64,000 bases of DNA from Nocardia goodfellowii (GTDB taxonomy: Bacteria > Actinomycetota > Actinomycetes > Mycobacteriales > Mycobacteriaceae), in contig NZ_JAGGMR010000001.1 of assembly GCF_017875645.1 (NCBI RefSeq), forward strand, positions 3,410,001 through 3,474,000, read 5' to 3'. Positions 1-7,999 of this stretch are shown one piece after another. The notes beneath the pieces are model-generated. The model searched no databases, had not been told where the DNA came from, and worked only from the letters and a program-made list of their open reading frames with translations. The position numbers were made by a program, and so were the translations under genes. Positions within the stretch are counted from its first letter, which is position 1. The number at the start of each line of letters is the position of its first letter.

Positions 1-138
1 GCACCGACAGTGCTCGACGGGTCCGTCGAAGCCGGCTCCGCGCTACTGGAGTGGGTGAACCAGGACGGCCGGAAGACAATCGCCGCGTACGGCAAAAAGT
101 TGCCGATCGGCAAACTCCGGGCGCTCGCCCGGAGTTGA
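1..138 (+). CDS. C-terminal end of an unidentified protein (partial)
   Basis: Frame 1 is open from the first base of the window to a TGA at 136-138, giving the last 45 residues of a protein whose start lies upstream. The fragment is mixed polar and hydrophobic (ends KLRALARS) and has no motif I can assign. Codon third positions are mostly G or C, as expected for coding DNA here. I do not recognise the family. Confidence 0.5.
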   Translation, partial: APTVLDGSVEAGSALLEWVNQDGRKTIAAYGKKLPIGKLRALARS

Positions 139-274
139 ACCGGCCCGTCCCAACTCGGCATTCCTGCTATCGCCGCCACATCCGACAGGTACATCGATGC
201 TCGAATCACCTGTCCCACAAAGGGTTCCACGCAAAGTTCAAATCGGCGCACGCCGATCAACGAAAGGTGTTCGA

Positions 275-1313
275 ATGCTCAGTCGTCGACAGATGCTCGC
301 GGTCGCAGGCGCCGCCTCGACCGCGGCGTTGACCCAGGCGGCCGCGGCAGGTGCGCGCCCGGAGCCGATTGAAGGTGTGATCGACTTTCATTCGCACTAT
401 CTGCCCGACTTCTATCTGCAGGCCACACGCGACGCTGGAATAGTGTTCCCCGACGGCATGCCGTCCTGGCCGCAATGGTCGGTGAGTTCGCACCTCGAGT
501 TGATGGACACCCACGGGATCGACACCTCGATCCTGTCGATAACCTCACCCGGAGTGCATTTCGGTGATGACGCCCAAGCTGTCTCATTGGCTCGGCGAGT
601 CAACGACCTTCGCCGCCCGGCTTATAGCCGACCATCCGGGCCGATTCGGCATGTTCGCAGCACTGCCACTTCCCGATGTCGCGGCGTCGGTGGCCGAGGC
701 GGTGCGCGCTCTCGACGAACTCGGCGCCGACGGTGTCACATTGCTGTCGAACTCACACGGAACCTATCTGGGCAATCTGCTGCTCGATCCGCTGCTGTCA
801 GTGCTCGACGAGCGCGGCGCCCGCGCTTTTGTGCACCCGACCGCTCCCCCCGACGCGGCGAGTGTCACCCTCGGGCGTCCGGTACCGATGCTGGAATACC
901 TCTTCGATAGTGCACGCACAGCAATTGACATGGTCATGCTCGGCCGTATCGACCGATTCCCCCGCATTCAGTGGATCTTCAGCCACGGCGGAGGCGTGAT
1001 GCCTCTGGTGGCGGACCGGGTCGACTTCTTCCGAGCACAAGCCGGCCTCGACAAACTCGGTGGCAGCGGCGCGGTCGACGCACTGAGCCGATTCTGGTAC
1101 GACACCGCAGGTACTCCCTTCCCACGACAGTTGCCGATACTGGCCGACATCGCCGGGACGGACCAGATCGTCTACGGCAGCGACTACTGCTTCACCCCTG
1201 CACCAGCAGTAAGCGCCCAAATCTCATCCATCGGTGCAGCCGCCGGGCTCGGCGGCGTCGAGGACTGGCACGCATTGACCGCAGCGAATGCGGCTCGCCT
1301 ACTCCGGCGATGA
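275..1313 (+). pseudogene. Frameshifted Tat-exported amidohydrolase (amidohydrolase_2 / ACMSD-like)
   Basis: The ATG at 275 follows a GAAAGG ribosome site and opens a Tat-like signal (SRRQML at residues 3-8, then an Ala-rich stretch). Next comes the metal-binding motif D-F-H-S-H at residues 37-41. This frame runs to about base 607. From about 609 the same protein continues in another frame (FAARLIADHPGRF), with the family's later motifs IFSHGGG and YGSDYCF, to the stop at 1313. One extra C in the CC at 607-608 explains the break: removing it restores an open protein of about 345 residues. Related enzymes are metal-dependent decarboxylases or hydrolases of small carboxylates; the substrate here is unknown. 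It is either a real single-base frameshift pseudogene or a sequencing error. Nothing recognisable lies in the roughly 290 bases that follow. Confidence 0.75.
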
Positions 1314-1604
1314 ATAACGATGCCCCATCCTGGGTAGAGTCCGATTCCCGGTACGAGTCGAGTTTCTTCGCTGGGAGGTTCGCGTCCGGTCGCCCGCGGC
1401 CGTGGGAGTCGTCCACCACTCGCTGTCCAAGGCACGCACTGAGAACCGAGGTAGCAGGATCGCGAACCTGTCTCATCGACCACGCTGAGCTCCGACGTTC
1501 GGCCGAACCGGTGCGGCGGATGCAAACGGACACGGTTCGTCAGATGGTTCCGCCCATCGATACCAGTGGGAACACCCCTGCTATCGGCAAGTAGAGAGAC
1601 CGGC

Positions 1605-2489
1605 ATGAGCATCCGAATGGCAGTGATCGCCATGTATCTGCGACTGGCCAAGAAGCCCAAGACCGCCACCCCTGAGCGCGCGGATCGATCGATTCGGGCG
1701 GCGAAGACGCTGGCGCGGCCTCCGAGGGCAATGTGCAAACGTCACATCGTGACCCATCGCCGCGTCGGCGAGTTCATCACCTACACCGTGCGACCGCGTG
1801 AGCGCGCGGTCACCAAGTCGGCGATCTATCTACACGGCGGCGCCTATATCTCCGAGATCGTGAAGCAGCACTGGGCACTGATCTCCCAGCTCGCCGATGC
1901 CGGCGTACGGGTCGAAGTCCCGATCTATGGACTAGCACCGCAACACAGTTTCCGTCAGGCATATCCCTTGCTGGATTCGGTGTACCGCCAGCTGGCCGAC
2001 GAGGTAGACGCATCGACGATCACGCTGATCGGAGATTCGGCCGGAGGCGGATTGGCTCTGGGTTTCGCGCAAACCCTGCCTCAAGAACGCCTCCGCCAAC
2101 CCGGCCGGATCGTGTTGATCTCCCCTTGGATGGATTTGACGCTGTCCAACCCGGCGATCACCGAAGTCGACGACCCATGGCTGACCACGACCGGTTTGAC
2201 CGCTGCCGCACAAGCATGGGCGGACGGCGCAGAACTGTCCGATCCCCGCTTGAGCCCGATCAACGGTTCGACGGCCGCCCTGGCCCCGATCGACATCTTC
2301 ATCGGGACCCGCGATCTTTTCTACCCCGACGCACTGCGGGTCCGCGCGCTGGATCTACGAGAAACCCTGCGGCTCACCGTTTGCCATGGCGCTGTGCATG
2401 TCTATCCCTTGGTGCCGGCACCGGAAGGCCGCCGAGCCGCGAAAGCAATCGTCGCCTTATGCAGCGGCCACACCACTACGTCGCGATAA
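1605..2489 (+). CDS. Alpha/beta hydrolase, hormone-sensitive-lipase (esterase) family
   Basis: A 294-residue serine hydrolase. The oxyanion-hole motif HGGAY is at residues 77-81 and the nucleophile elbow GDSAGG at 143-148 (Ser145). The Asp and His of the triad are expected in the C-terminal third; a D-x-F-Y-P-D segment and AVHVYPL fit. The ATG at 1605 was chosen over an in-frame upstream start because GTAGAGAG lies just before it and the N-terminus (MSIRMAVIAMYLRLAKK) is typical of this family. HSL-type enzymes hydrolyse short- to medium-chain esters. It stands alone, with no obvious operon partner. The specific substrate cannot be read from the sequence. Confidence 0.85.
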   Translation: MSIRMAVIAMYLRLAKKPKTATPERADRSIRAAKTLARPPRAMCKRHIVTHRRVGEFITYTVRPRERAVTKSAIYLHGGAYISEIVKQHWALISQLADAGVRVEVPIYGLAPQHSFRQAYPLLDSVYRQLADEVDASTITLIGDSAGGGLALGFAQTLPQERLRQPGRIVLISPWMDLTLSNPAITEVDDPWLTTTGLTAAAQAWADGAELSDPRLSPINGSTAALAPIDIFIGTRDLFYPDALRVRALDLRETLRLTVCHGAVHVYPLVPAPEGRRAAKAIVALCSGHTTTSR

Positions 2490-3338
2490 ATCAAACATGC
2501 GTTGCTTCGCGTGCCAGCGGCGGTGAAAAGTCGACGCGATGCTAGATCGGAGCATGGTCGATCCGTCAGAACGGCAGTTGATTTCCGCCCGAACCGCGCG
2601 CCCAGCGGCATTGTCGCTTACTGGCGGATAGTCCACCAGCAACCAGGTATCGACGTTGTCGACGTCCATGCTCCTCGGGTGTCACGCAACGGCTACGCAG
2701 AGCTCGAGGGATCCGCCGCGTTGGAAGCCGCGAAGTCGCCAGCTCAGCTGCCCTGGGATCGCTGACGTTTACTGAGAACGGCGTGCCGAAGGCGCCGTGC
2801 AGCGAGGAGATTCGGGCGCGCGCAGGAGGTCGACGATCTGGGCGTGCTGGCGCTCTTCGGCGCTCGTTGCGGACTGCCACCGCACGGCCCGGCACAGGTG
2901 CCGAGCGCAGAACCAGCGGGCGCACACCAGCGGTACTCATCAGCGCCTCCCGCGACGATGCTGAGAACTTGCTGGTAGGGTGCTGCGGCCGGAGATCGGT
3001 GCGAGCGGACCGGCTGGCAAACCGACTAGTAAGTACGCCGAAGTTGTTGGGGTGCAGCAGATGTGGGCACGCCAAGTCGGTGTGAAGACAGTTGTCGCAG
3101 CACTGAGTACGCACTCTTGCGTTCTTGCATCTGTAAGAGCATGATCCAGCTAGCGTAGTAGTGAACTACCAATCAGCGACACGGGATAACCGAATCGAGA
3201 GCCAATCATGTTGGTACACAGAGCGTTGGTGTCGGGTCATTTTCGGGTGTGGTCTTCAGGCGAGTGCGGCGAGGGGGCGACAAGCGCTGCCGTCAATTGG
3301 ACGGTCATGCCGGAATCGAGCGCCGGCGAGGTGGCGGC
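2490..3338. other. Gene-poor stretch of about 850 bases
   Basis: No convincing gene. Several overlapping readings on both strands lack good starts or family motifs. The best candidate is a minus-strand reading from a GTG at 2927 to a TAA at 2769 (52 codons). It has mostly G/C third positions and a Cys/Trp/His-rich start (CARWFCARHLC), but no ribosome site and no family I know. Around 3120-3180 the base composition drops, which could hold a promoter for the DUF4254 gene downstream, but no clear -35/-10 pair stands out. Confidence 0.3.
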
Positions 3339-3782
3339 ATGAGCGCGCCCACGGTGGGGGCATTGCCGACGGCGCCACAATTGTTGTGCGCATTCCAGGG
3401 GCGACGCTTCCTGGATCGAGAGCTGCTGCGGTCGGCGCATGCGCTCGCGGAACTGCACGCACGCCGCAGCCAAGTGCGGGATGCGTTTCTTATCGCTGAA
3501 ATCGACTGTCGCCGAGGCGAGCTCGTCGACGACATCAATGATTGGGTGACGGCGGAGGTGCCGCAGCATCGCAACGGCGCCTCACTGCATACCGAAAGCC
3601 TCGGTGCGGTGGTCGATCGCATGGCGCGCAGCTGGGTCGATGCCAACCAAGCCATTGATGCCGACGGCCCGCGCAGCGACAATACCCATAAACATTGGTA
3701 TCACCTGGCGGAACTTGTGGACGGCTACACTGATTTGGTAACCGACGTGGCCGGAGGCCGACGTCGATTGCCGGAACAGTGA
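3339..3782 (+). CDS. DUF4254 domain protein
   Basis: A 147-residue protein. It matches my memory of actinobacterial DUF4254 proteins: an N-terminal L-L-x-A-F/C-x-G-x-x-x segment, a helix with ELHARR, then EIDCRRGELVDDIN, HTESLGAVVDRMA, and a C-terminal LAELVDGYTDLVTDVAGGRRRLP. The ATG at 3339 (MSAPTVGALP) follows GAGGTGG and gives the usual length; a longer in-frame reading upstream is probably untranslated. The family is common in Nocardia and Rhodococcus and has no established function that I know of. It is mostly helical and probably cytosolic, with no signal or membrane segment. Confidence 0.8.
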   Translation: MSAPTVGALPTAPQLLCAFQGRRFLDRELLRSAHALAELHARRSQVRDAFLIAEIDCRRGELVDDINDWVTAEVPQHRNGASLHTESLGAVVDRMARSWVDANQAIDADGPRSDNTHKHWYHLAELVDGYTDLVTDVAGGRRRLPEQ

Positions 3783-3847
3783 CTCGGCACGACAGTTCTT
3801 CTTTGTCCGAACAGTGACACTGCTCCAACAGCGTCACTGCCGGAATT

Positions 3848-3905
3848 GGCGGCGTCCCTGACGGATTCATCCGACCAATGAGTCCGTCAGGATGCAAACG
3901 CCGCC
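3848..3905. terminator. Nested inverted repeat after the DUF4254 gene
   Basis: Inner arms CTGACGGA (3858-3865) and TCCGTCAG (3883-3890) are perfect, and the pairing extends imperfectly toward the loop (TTCAT/ATGAG). Outer arms GGCGGCGT (3848-3855) and ACGCCGCC (3898-3905) are also perfect. It sits between two convergent genes, so a bidirectional terminator is the simplest reading. There is no T tract. Confidence 0.5.
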
Positions 3906-3943
3906 GGCAATGACGGCGGGCGCGCAACGGGGCGCCCCGCCCG

Positions 3944-3974
3944 GCGTGCCGCGTGGTCGACTGGCGCGGCACGC
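3944..3974. terminator. Second hairpin between convergent genes
   Basis: Perfect 10-base arms GCGTGCCGCG (3944-3953) and CGCGGCACGC (3965-3974) around an 11-base loop. It follows the nested repeat at 3848-3905 and lies about 200 bases past the end of the minus-strand GntR gene. Together they probably insulate the convergent transcripts. Confidence 0.45.
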
Positions 3975-4176
3975 CCGCCGCTGATTCCGGCGTTTATTCG
4001 GCAACCATGAATTCCGCGGAAGCTGCGGCGCGAATATCGATCTTGTTATACACGTGCATTAGTCGCGGCGATTCCGTCCCTGGTTGCGACCACCCGAAAT
4101 GGTTGCGGCACGGGAAATATGCGTGACCGTGGCTAACGCGATAGCCAGTTCGCTGCTGGGGTCGACCACACCGGCT

Positions 4177-4947
4177 TTATCCCTGCCCGAGCTGGGCTTC
4201 GAAGGCGATCCGGTCGCCGCGGTAGAGGGCGCGCACGCGCTCGATCGGCGTGCCGTCCTGGTCGAGACTGCGGCGGTGCAGCAGAAGCAGGGGCAGTGCG
4301 GTCGTGCATTCCAGTAGCGCGGCCTCGCGCGGCGAAGCCAGGACGGTTTCGATGCGTTCGGTGGCGGAGGTGTAGACGACGCCTGTCGCGCGGACGGCCG
4401 CGTAGAGCGAAGTGGTGGGGTCGTAGTCGGCGCGCAGGCCCGCGAACCGGGCGCGGGGGAGGTAGGTGCTTTCCAGGCCGATGCGTTCGCCGTCGGCGAG
4501 CAGGACGCGTTCCAGATGCATCACAGCAGCGCCGGGGGCGAGGCCGAGCGCGTGCGCGGTGTCGGCGTCGGCGGGGATGTCGTCGAAACTCACCACGAGG
4601 CGGCCGGGGACCCGGCCGAGGCTGATCGCGCCTTCGGTGTAGGAGCGCAGGGACAGGGGCTGCACCATTTTCGGGCGCGACACCACGGTGCCGCGGCCCT
4701 GCCGCCGGATCCGGCCTTCCACCAAGAGGTCGCGCAAGGCCTGCCGCACGGTTTCCCGGGCTACTTCGAAGCGGACGGCGAGGTCCCGCTCGGAGGGGAC
4801 GGGATCGCCCTCCTCGAGTTCGGCGAGCATGCGCTCCAGCTCGGTCCGCACCACATAGGACTTCAGCTGGCGGCCCGGAAGACTCAATTCCGCACTCCCG
4901 CCCGGCGTCTGGGCAGACGCGGCACCCGTCACCTCGGTTGCTTCCAT
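4177..4947 (-). CDS. GntR family regulator, HutC/UTRA type (probable phosphonate-locus repressor)
   Basis: A 256-residue protein. The N-terminal winged HTH (about residues 30-90) has the GntR signature VPSERDLA...ETVRQALRDL..GRIRRQGRGTVV. The rest is a UTRA effector domain (about 105-250), containing MHLERVLLADGERIGLESTYLP and ending IAFEAQLGQG. It diverges from the FAD oxidoreductase/phosphonatase/transporter genes, across a promoter with two palindromes that suit a dimeric GntR protein, so autoregulation and control of that locus are likely. By analogy with PhnR-type regulators, the effector may be aminoethylphosphonate or a breakdown product; that is inference. Confidence 0.85.
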   Translation of the reverse strand: MEATEVTGAASAQTPGGSAELSLPGRQLKSYVVRTELERMLAELEEGDPVPSERDLAVRFEVARETVRQALRDLLVEGRIRRQGRGTVVSRPKMVQPLSLRSYTEGAISLGRVPGRLVVSFDDIPADADTAHALGLAPGAAVMHLERVLLADGERIGLESTYLPRARFAGLRADYDPTTSLYAAVRATGVVYTSATERIETVLASPREAALLECTTALPLLLLHRRSLDQDGTPIERVRALYRGDRIAFEAQLGQG

Positions 4948-4964
4948 GTCGCCAGCGTACCCGC

Positions 4965-4982
4965 AATTGGTCTATACCAATT
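4965..4982. promoter_or_regulatory. Operator palindrome 1 in the phn divergent promoter
   Basis: Perfect 7-base arms AATTGGT (4965-4971) and ACCAATT (4976-4982) around CTAT. It lies 18 bases upstream of the GntR start codon. The core GGTCTATACC resembles HutC-subfamily operators (GGTCTAGACC-like). It shares its core with the second palindrome 32 bases away. Confidence 0.65.
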
Positions 4983-5014
4983 GTTAACCTGGCGTTCGCG
5001 CGGTAAACACCCGT

Positions 5015-5026
5015 TGGTCTAGACCA
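5015..5026. promoter_or_regulatory. Operator palindrome 2, TGGTCTAGACCA
   Basis: A perfect 12-base palindrome TGGTCTAGACCA, 18 bases before the ATG of the FAD oxidoreductase gene. It is identical to the consensus I know for DasR-type (dre) sites of GntR/HutC regulators. A further half-site ATTGGTCA follows, then a CATGGG-T-CCCATG palindrome over the start region. It is placed to block transcription of the catabolic/transport genes. Confidence 0.7.
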
Positions 5027-5044
5027 TTGGTCACCATGGGTCCC

Positions 5045-6172
5045 ATGCGATTGGTCATCATCGGAGGCGGGATTCTCGGCACCGCACACGCGCTCGCCGC
5101 GATCGGCCGCGGCCACGAGGTCGTGCAACTGGAACGGGAGCCGGAAGCGCGCGGCGCCACCGTGCGCAATTTCGGCTTGGTCTGGGTGTCCGGGCGCTCG
5201 GCCGCGGAACTCGAGCTGACCCTGCGTTCGCGCGAGCTGTGGGAGGAGATCGGCGGGAAGGTGCCCGCGGTCGGATTCCGTCCCGCGGGTTCCCTCACGC
5301 TGGTGCGCACCCCGGAGGAGCTGGCCGTCGCCGAGGCGGCCGCCGGTTCGCCGAGCGCGGCGGCCCGCGGCTTCGAACTGCTCGACGCCGATCGGGTGCG
5401 GACGGTCAATCCCGCGCTGCGCGGCAAATTCCTTGCCGGACTGCACTGTTGGACCGACGCGGTGGTGGAGTCGCGCCAAGCGCTGCCGGCCCTGCGGGCC
5501 TACCTGACCGGGACCGGTCGCTACACGTTCCACGCGCACACCGAGGCACGCTCGATCATCGACAGCGGCTCCGGCGCCAAGGTTCTCGACGATCAGGGCC
5601 GGACCTTCGAGGCCGATATGGTGCTGGACTGCCCGGGCGCGGCGCACACCGGCCTGACCCGGGAACTGGTCGGCGTCATCCCGGTGCGCCGGGTCCGGCT
5701 CCAGATGATGCAGACCGCGCCGCTGGGTGAACCGCTGACCACCGCCGTCGCCGACGGCGACAGCTTCCGCTACTACCCGGGTTTCGCCGGGCCGGAGGTG
5801 GACGCGCTGAATGCCGAACAGTCCCAGTCCGCCACCGCCGCCGAGCACAAGATGCAGCTGCTGTGCGTGCAACGGCTGCACGGTGGGCTCACCATCGGCG
5901 ACACCCACGAGTACACCGAGCCGTTCGCGTTCGATGTGGACGAAGCGCCCTACGAGCACCTCACCCAGGTCGCCGAGGAACTGCTGGGACGCAAACTCCC
6001 GCAGGTCGTCCGGCGCTGGGCCGGTGTGTACAGCCAATCGGTCGATCCGGCCGCGATCGTCACCCGGGCGCAGGCTTCGGACCGGGTCTGGGTGATCACC
6101 GGCCCCGGCGGCCGCGGCATGACCCTCGGACCCGCCCTCGGCGAACAGACCGCCGATCTACTGAACCTGTGA
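5045..6172 (+). CDS. FAD-dependent oxidoreductase, TIGR03364 type (aminophosphonate oxidation)
   Basis: A 375-residue flavoprotein. The N-terminal dinucleotide motif is VIIGGGILGTAHA (about residues 4-16). The middle is a DAO-type fold (GLVWVSGR, YYPGFAGPEV), and the C-terminal FAD motif is ITGPGGRGMTLGPALGE. It matches TIGR03364 proteins, which accompany phosphonatase genes. Members characterised under the PbfC/PbfD names are reported to oxidise aminoethylphosphonate or its N-methyl form to phosphonoacetaldehyde. That would replace the transaminase PhnW, which is absent here. The ATG at 5045 (MRLVIIGGG) suits the fold best; ATG 5036 is possible, and neither has a clear ribosome site. The hydrolase gene starts 8 bases after its stop, so they are co-transcribed. 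Confidence 0.85.
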   Translation: MRLVIIGGGILGTAHALAAIGRGHEVVQLEREPEARGATVRNFGLVWVSGRSAAELELTLRSRELWEEIGGKVPAVGFRPAGSLTLVRTPEELAVAEAAAGSPSAAARGFELLDADRVRTVNPALRGKFLAGLHCWTDAVVESRQALPALRAYLTGTGRYTFHAHTEARSIIDSGSGAKVLDDQGRTFEADMVLDCPGAAHTGLTRELVGVIPVRRVRLQMMQTAPLGEPLTTAVADGDSFRYYPGFAGPEVDALNAEQSQSATAAEHKMQLLCVQRLHGGLTIGDTHEYTEPFAFDVDEAPYEHLTQVAEELLGRKLPQVVRRWAGVYSQSVDPAAIVTRAQASDRVWVITGPGGRGMTLGPALGEQTADLLNL

Positions 6173-6180
6173 GGAACGCT

Positions 6181-6870
6181 GTGCCGGACAAGGATATTCA
6201 ACTCGCGGTCTTCGATATGGCCGGAACGACCGTCGCCGACGGCGGGCTCGTGGTGCGCGCGTTCGATGTGGCCGCTACCGCGGTCGGTCTGGAAACCGAA
6301 GGCCCGCAGCGGGATCAGGCGCGGCAGTACGTGCTCGACACCATGGGGCAGTCCAAGATCGTGGTGTTCCGCGCGCTGTTCGGCGCTGAGAGCACGGCCC
6401 AGGAAGCCAATCGCGCGTTCGAAGCCGCCTATGACGCGCTGATCGAAGAGGTGGGCGTCACCGCGATTCCCGGCGCGGCCGAAGCGTTCGAGAAGCTGCG
6501 GTCTGCGGGCATCAAGGTCGCGCTGACCACCGGATTCAGTCGTGGCACGCAGGACAGGCTGCTGCATGCGCTGGGCTGGCAGGACGTCGCCGACCTCACC
6601 CTCGCCCCCGCCGAGGCCGGTCGTGGCCGGCCCTACCCGGACCTGGTGCTGGCCGCCCTGCTGCGGCTGGGCGTCGACGCCGTCGATCGCGTCGCGGTGC
6701 TGGGCGATACCACCAGTGACATCGCGACCGGCTTGGCCGCGGGCGCGCGGATCGTCGCGGGAACGCTCACCGGCGCCCACGACGAGGCGCGGTTGCGCGC
6801 GGCGGGCGCTACCCACGTGGTGCCGTCGGTCGCCGAGTTCGCCGACTTGATCCTGGCCGAAGCCACCTGA
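6181..6870 (+). CDS. Phosphonatase-like HAD hydrolase (TIGR03351)
   Basis: A 229-residue HAD protein with the PhnX-type motif 1 DMAGTTVAD: nucleophile Asp12, and Ala-Gly-Thr in place of the usual DxDx(T/V). In the cap, MGQSKIVVFRAL aligns with the PhnX segment MG-x-x-KI that carries the Schiff-base lysine (Lys59 here). GRGRPYPD near residue 147 has the arginine that replaces the HAD lysine in this clade. GDTTSD near 175 is the metal motif. These residues imply C-P bond cleavage of phosphonoacetaldehyde to acetaldehyde and phosphate. The GTG start follows GAGGAACG. The family is known to sit beside FAD oxidoreductases rather than PhnW, exactly as here. Confidence 0.85.
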   Translation: MPDKDIQLAVFDMAGTTVADGGLVVRAFDVAATAVGLETEGPQRDQARQYVLDTMGQSKIVVFRALFGAESTAQEANRAFEAAYDALIEEVGVTAIPGAAEAFEKLRSAGIKVALTTGFSRGTQDRLLHALGWQDVADLTLAPAEAGRGRPYPDLVLAALLRLGVDAVDRVAVLGDTTSDIATGLAAGARIVAGTLTGAHDEARLRAAGATHVVPSVAEFADLILAEAT

Positions 6871-6910
6871 AACGACCTGTTCTCTCCTTCGAAGCGAAAG
6901 TTGTTCAACC

Positions 6911-7969
6911 GTGCGTACTTCCACAACGCGCCTGCGCACCAAGGCCGCTCTGTTGCTCGCCGCCGTCTGTACCGTCTCGCTGACCGCGGCCTGCGGCGGC
7001 ACCGGCTCCGGCGGCTCCGGCGAGCAGATCGTGACCGTCTACTCCGCGGACGGCCTCGATGGCTGGTACAGAACCCAGTTCGAGAAGTTCAAGGCCCAGA
7101 CCGGCATTTCGGTCGACGTGGTGGCCGCGGGCTCCGGTGAGGTCGTCAACCGGGTGGAGAAGGAACAGTCCAACCCGCAGGCCGACATCATCGTGACCTT
7201 GCCGCCGTTCATCCAGAAGGCCGATGCCGCGGGACTGTTGCAGCCGATCGGCGTCGACACCTCCGCCATCGCCGACTCCGAGAAGGACCCGAACGGCAGG
7301 TACGTCAGCCTGGCGGGCAACTACCTCGACTTCATCGCCAACTCCGCGGTAGATGCCTCCCGGCTCTCCTGGGACGACCTGCTGAAGCCGGAATACCGAG
7401 GCAAGCTGCAATATTCGACCCCCGGCCAAGCCGGTGACGGCACCGCGGTGCTGATCCTGTTGCAGGAGCTGCGCGGCAAGGACGGCGCACTGGACTACCT
7501 GAAGGCGTTGCAGGCCAACAACGTCGGCCCGTCCTCCTCGACCGGCAAGCTCCAGCCCAAGGTCGACAAGGGGGAGTTGCTGATCGCCAACGGCGATGTC
7601 CAGATGAACATGGAGTCGATCAAGTCCAAGGGCTCGAAGTTCAGCATCTTCTTCCCGGCCTCGGCCGACGGCAAGAAGCACACCGTCTCGCTGCCCTACT
7701 TCATGGGCCTGGCCAAGGGCGCCCCGCACGGTGACGCCGCCAAGAAACTGATGGAGTACCTGCTCAGCAAGGACGTGCAGGCCACTCTCGGCCCCGACGC
7801 CCACGCCGTCTCGGCTCGCAAGGATCTGGCCGAGGTCGCCCCGACCGGCACCGGGCCGACCCCGGCGTCGCTGATCAAGGGTGTCGAAATCGTGCACCCG
7901 AACTGGTCCAAGGTGCTCAGCGAACTGGGCGCCGACCTCGCCGCCTACCAAAAGGCCACCGGCAGCTGA
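6911..7969 (+). CDS. phnS: Phosphonate (2-aminoethylphosphonate-type) ABC transporter substrate-binding lipoprotein
   Basis: A 352-residue type II periplasmic-binding protein. A signal peptide ends in lipobox LTAAC (Cys28), followed by a Gly/Ser linker. Then come the extracellular solute-binding fold segments VTVYSADGLDGWY, ADIIVTLPPF, YVSLAGNYLDFI and KLMEYLLS. The GTG start at 6911 lies about 40 bases after the hydrolase gene. Order (binding protein, ATPase, two permeases) and neighbours fit the PhnSTUV system for aminoethylphosphonate uptake. The actual ligand is inferred from context; iron(III)- or polyamine-type binding proteins share the fold. Confidence 0.8.
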   Translation: MRTSTTRLRTKAALLLAAVCTVSLTAACGGTGSGGSGEQIVTVYSADGLDGWYRTQFEKFKAQTGISVDVVAAGSGEVVNRVEKEQSNPQADIIVTLPPFIQKADAAGLLQPIGVDTSAIADSEKDPNGRYVSLAGNYLDFIANSAVDASRLSWDDLLKPEYRGKLQYSTPGQAGDGTAVLILLQELRGKDGALDYLKALQANNVGPSSSTGKLQPKVDKGELLIANGDVQMNMESIKSKGSKFSIFFPASADGKKHTVSLPYFMGLAKGAPHGDAAKKLMEYLLSKDVQATLGPDAHAVSARKDLAEVAPTGTGPTPASLIKGVEIVHPNWSKVLSELGADLAAYQKATGS

Positions 7970-7999
7970 TCTTTCAGCCTCGCAGAAGGAGACCGCGCG

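Noticed and set aside
2566..3114. Minus-strand frame of 182 codons in the gene gap.
   Set aside because: No recognisable motif, poor start, Arg/Pro-rich composition typical of a wrong frame.
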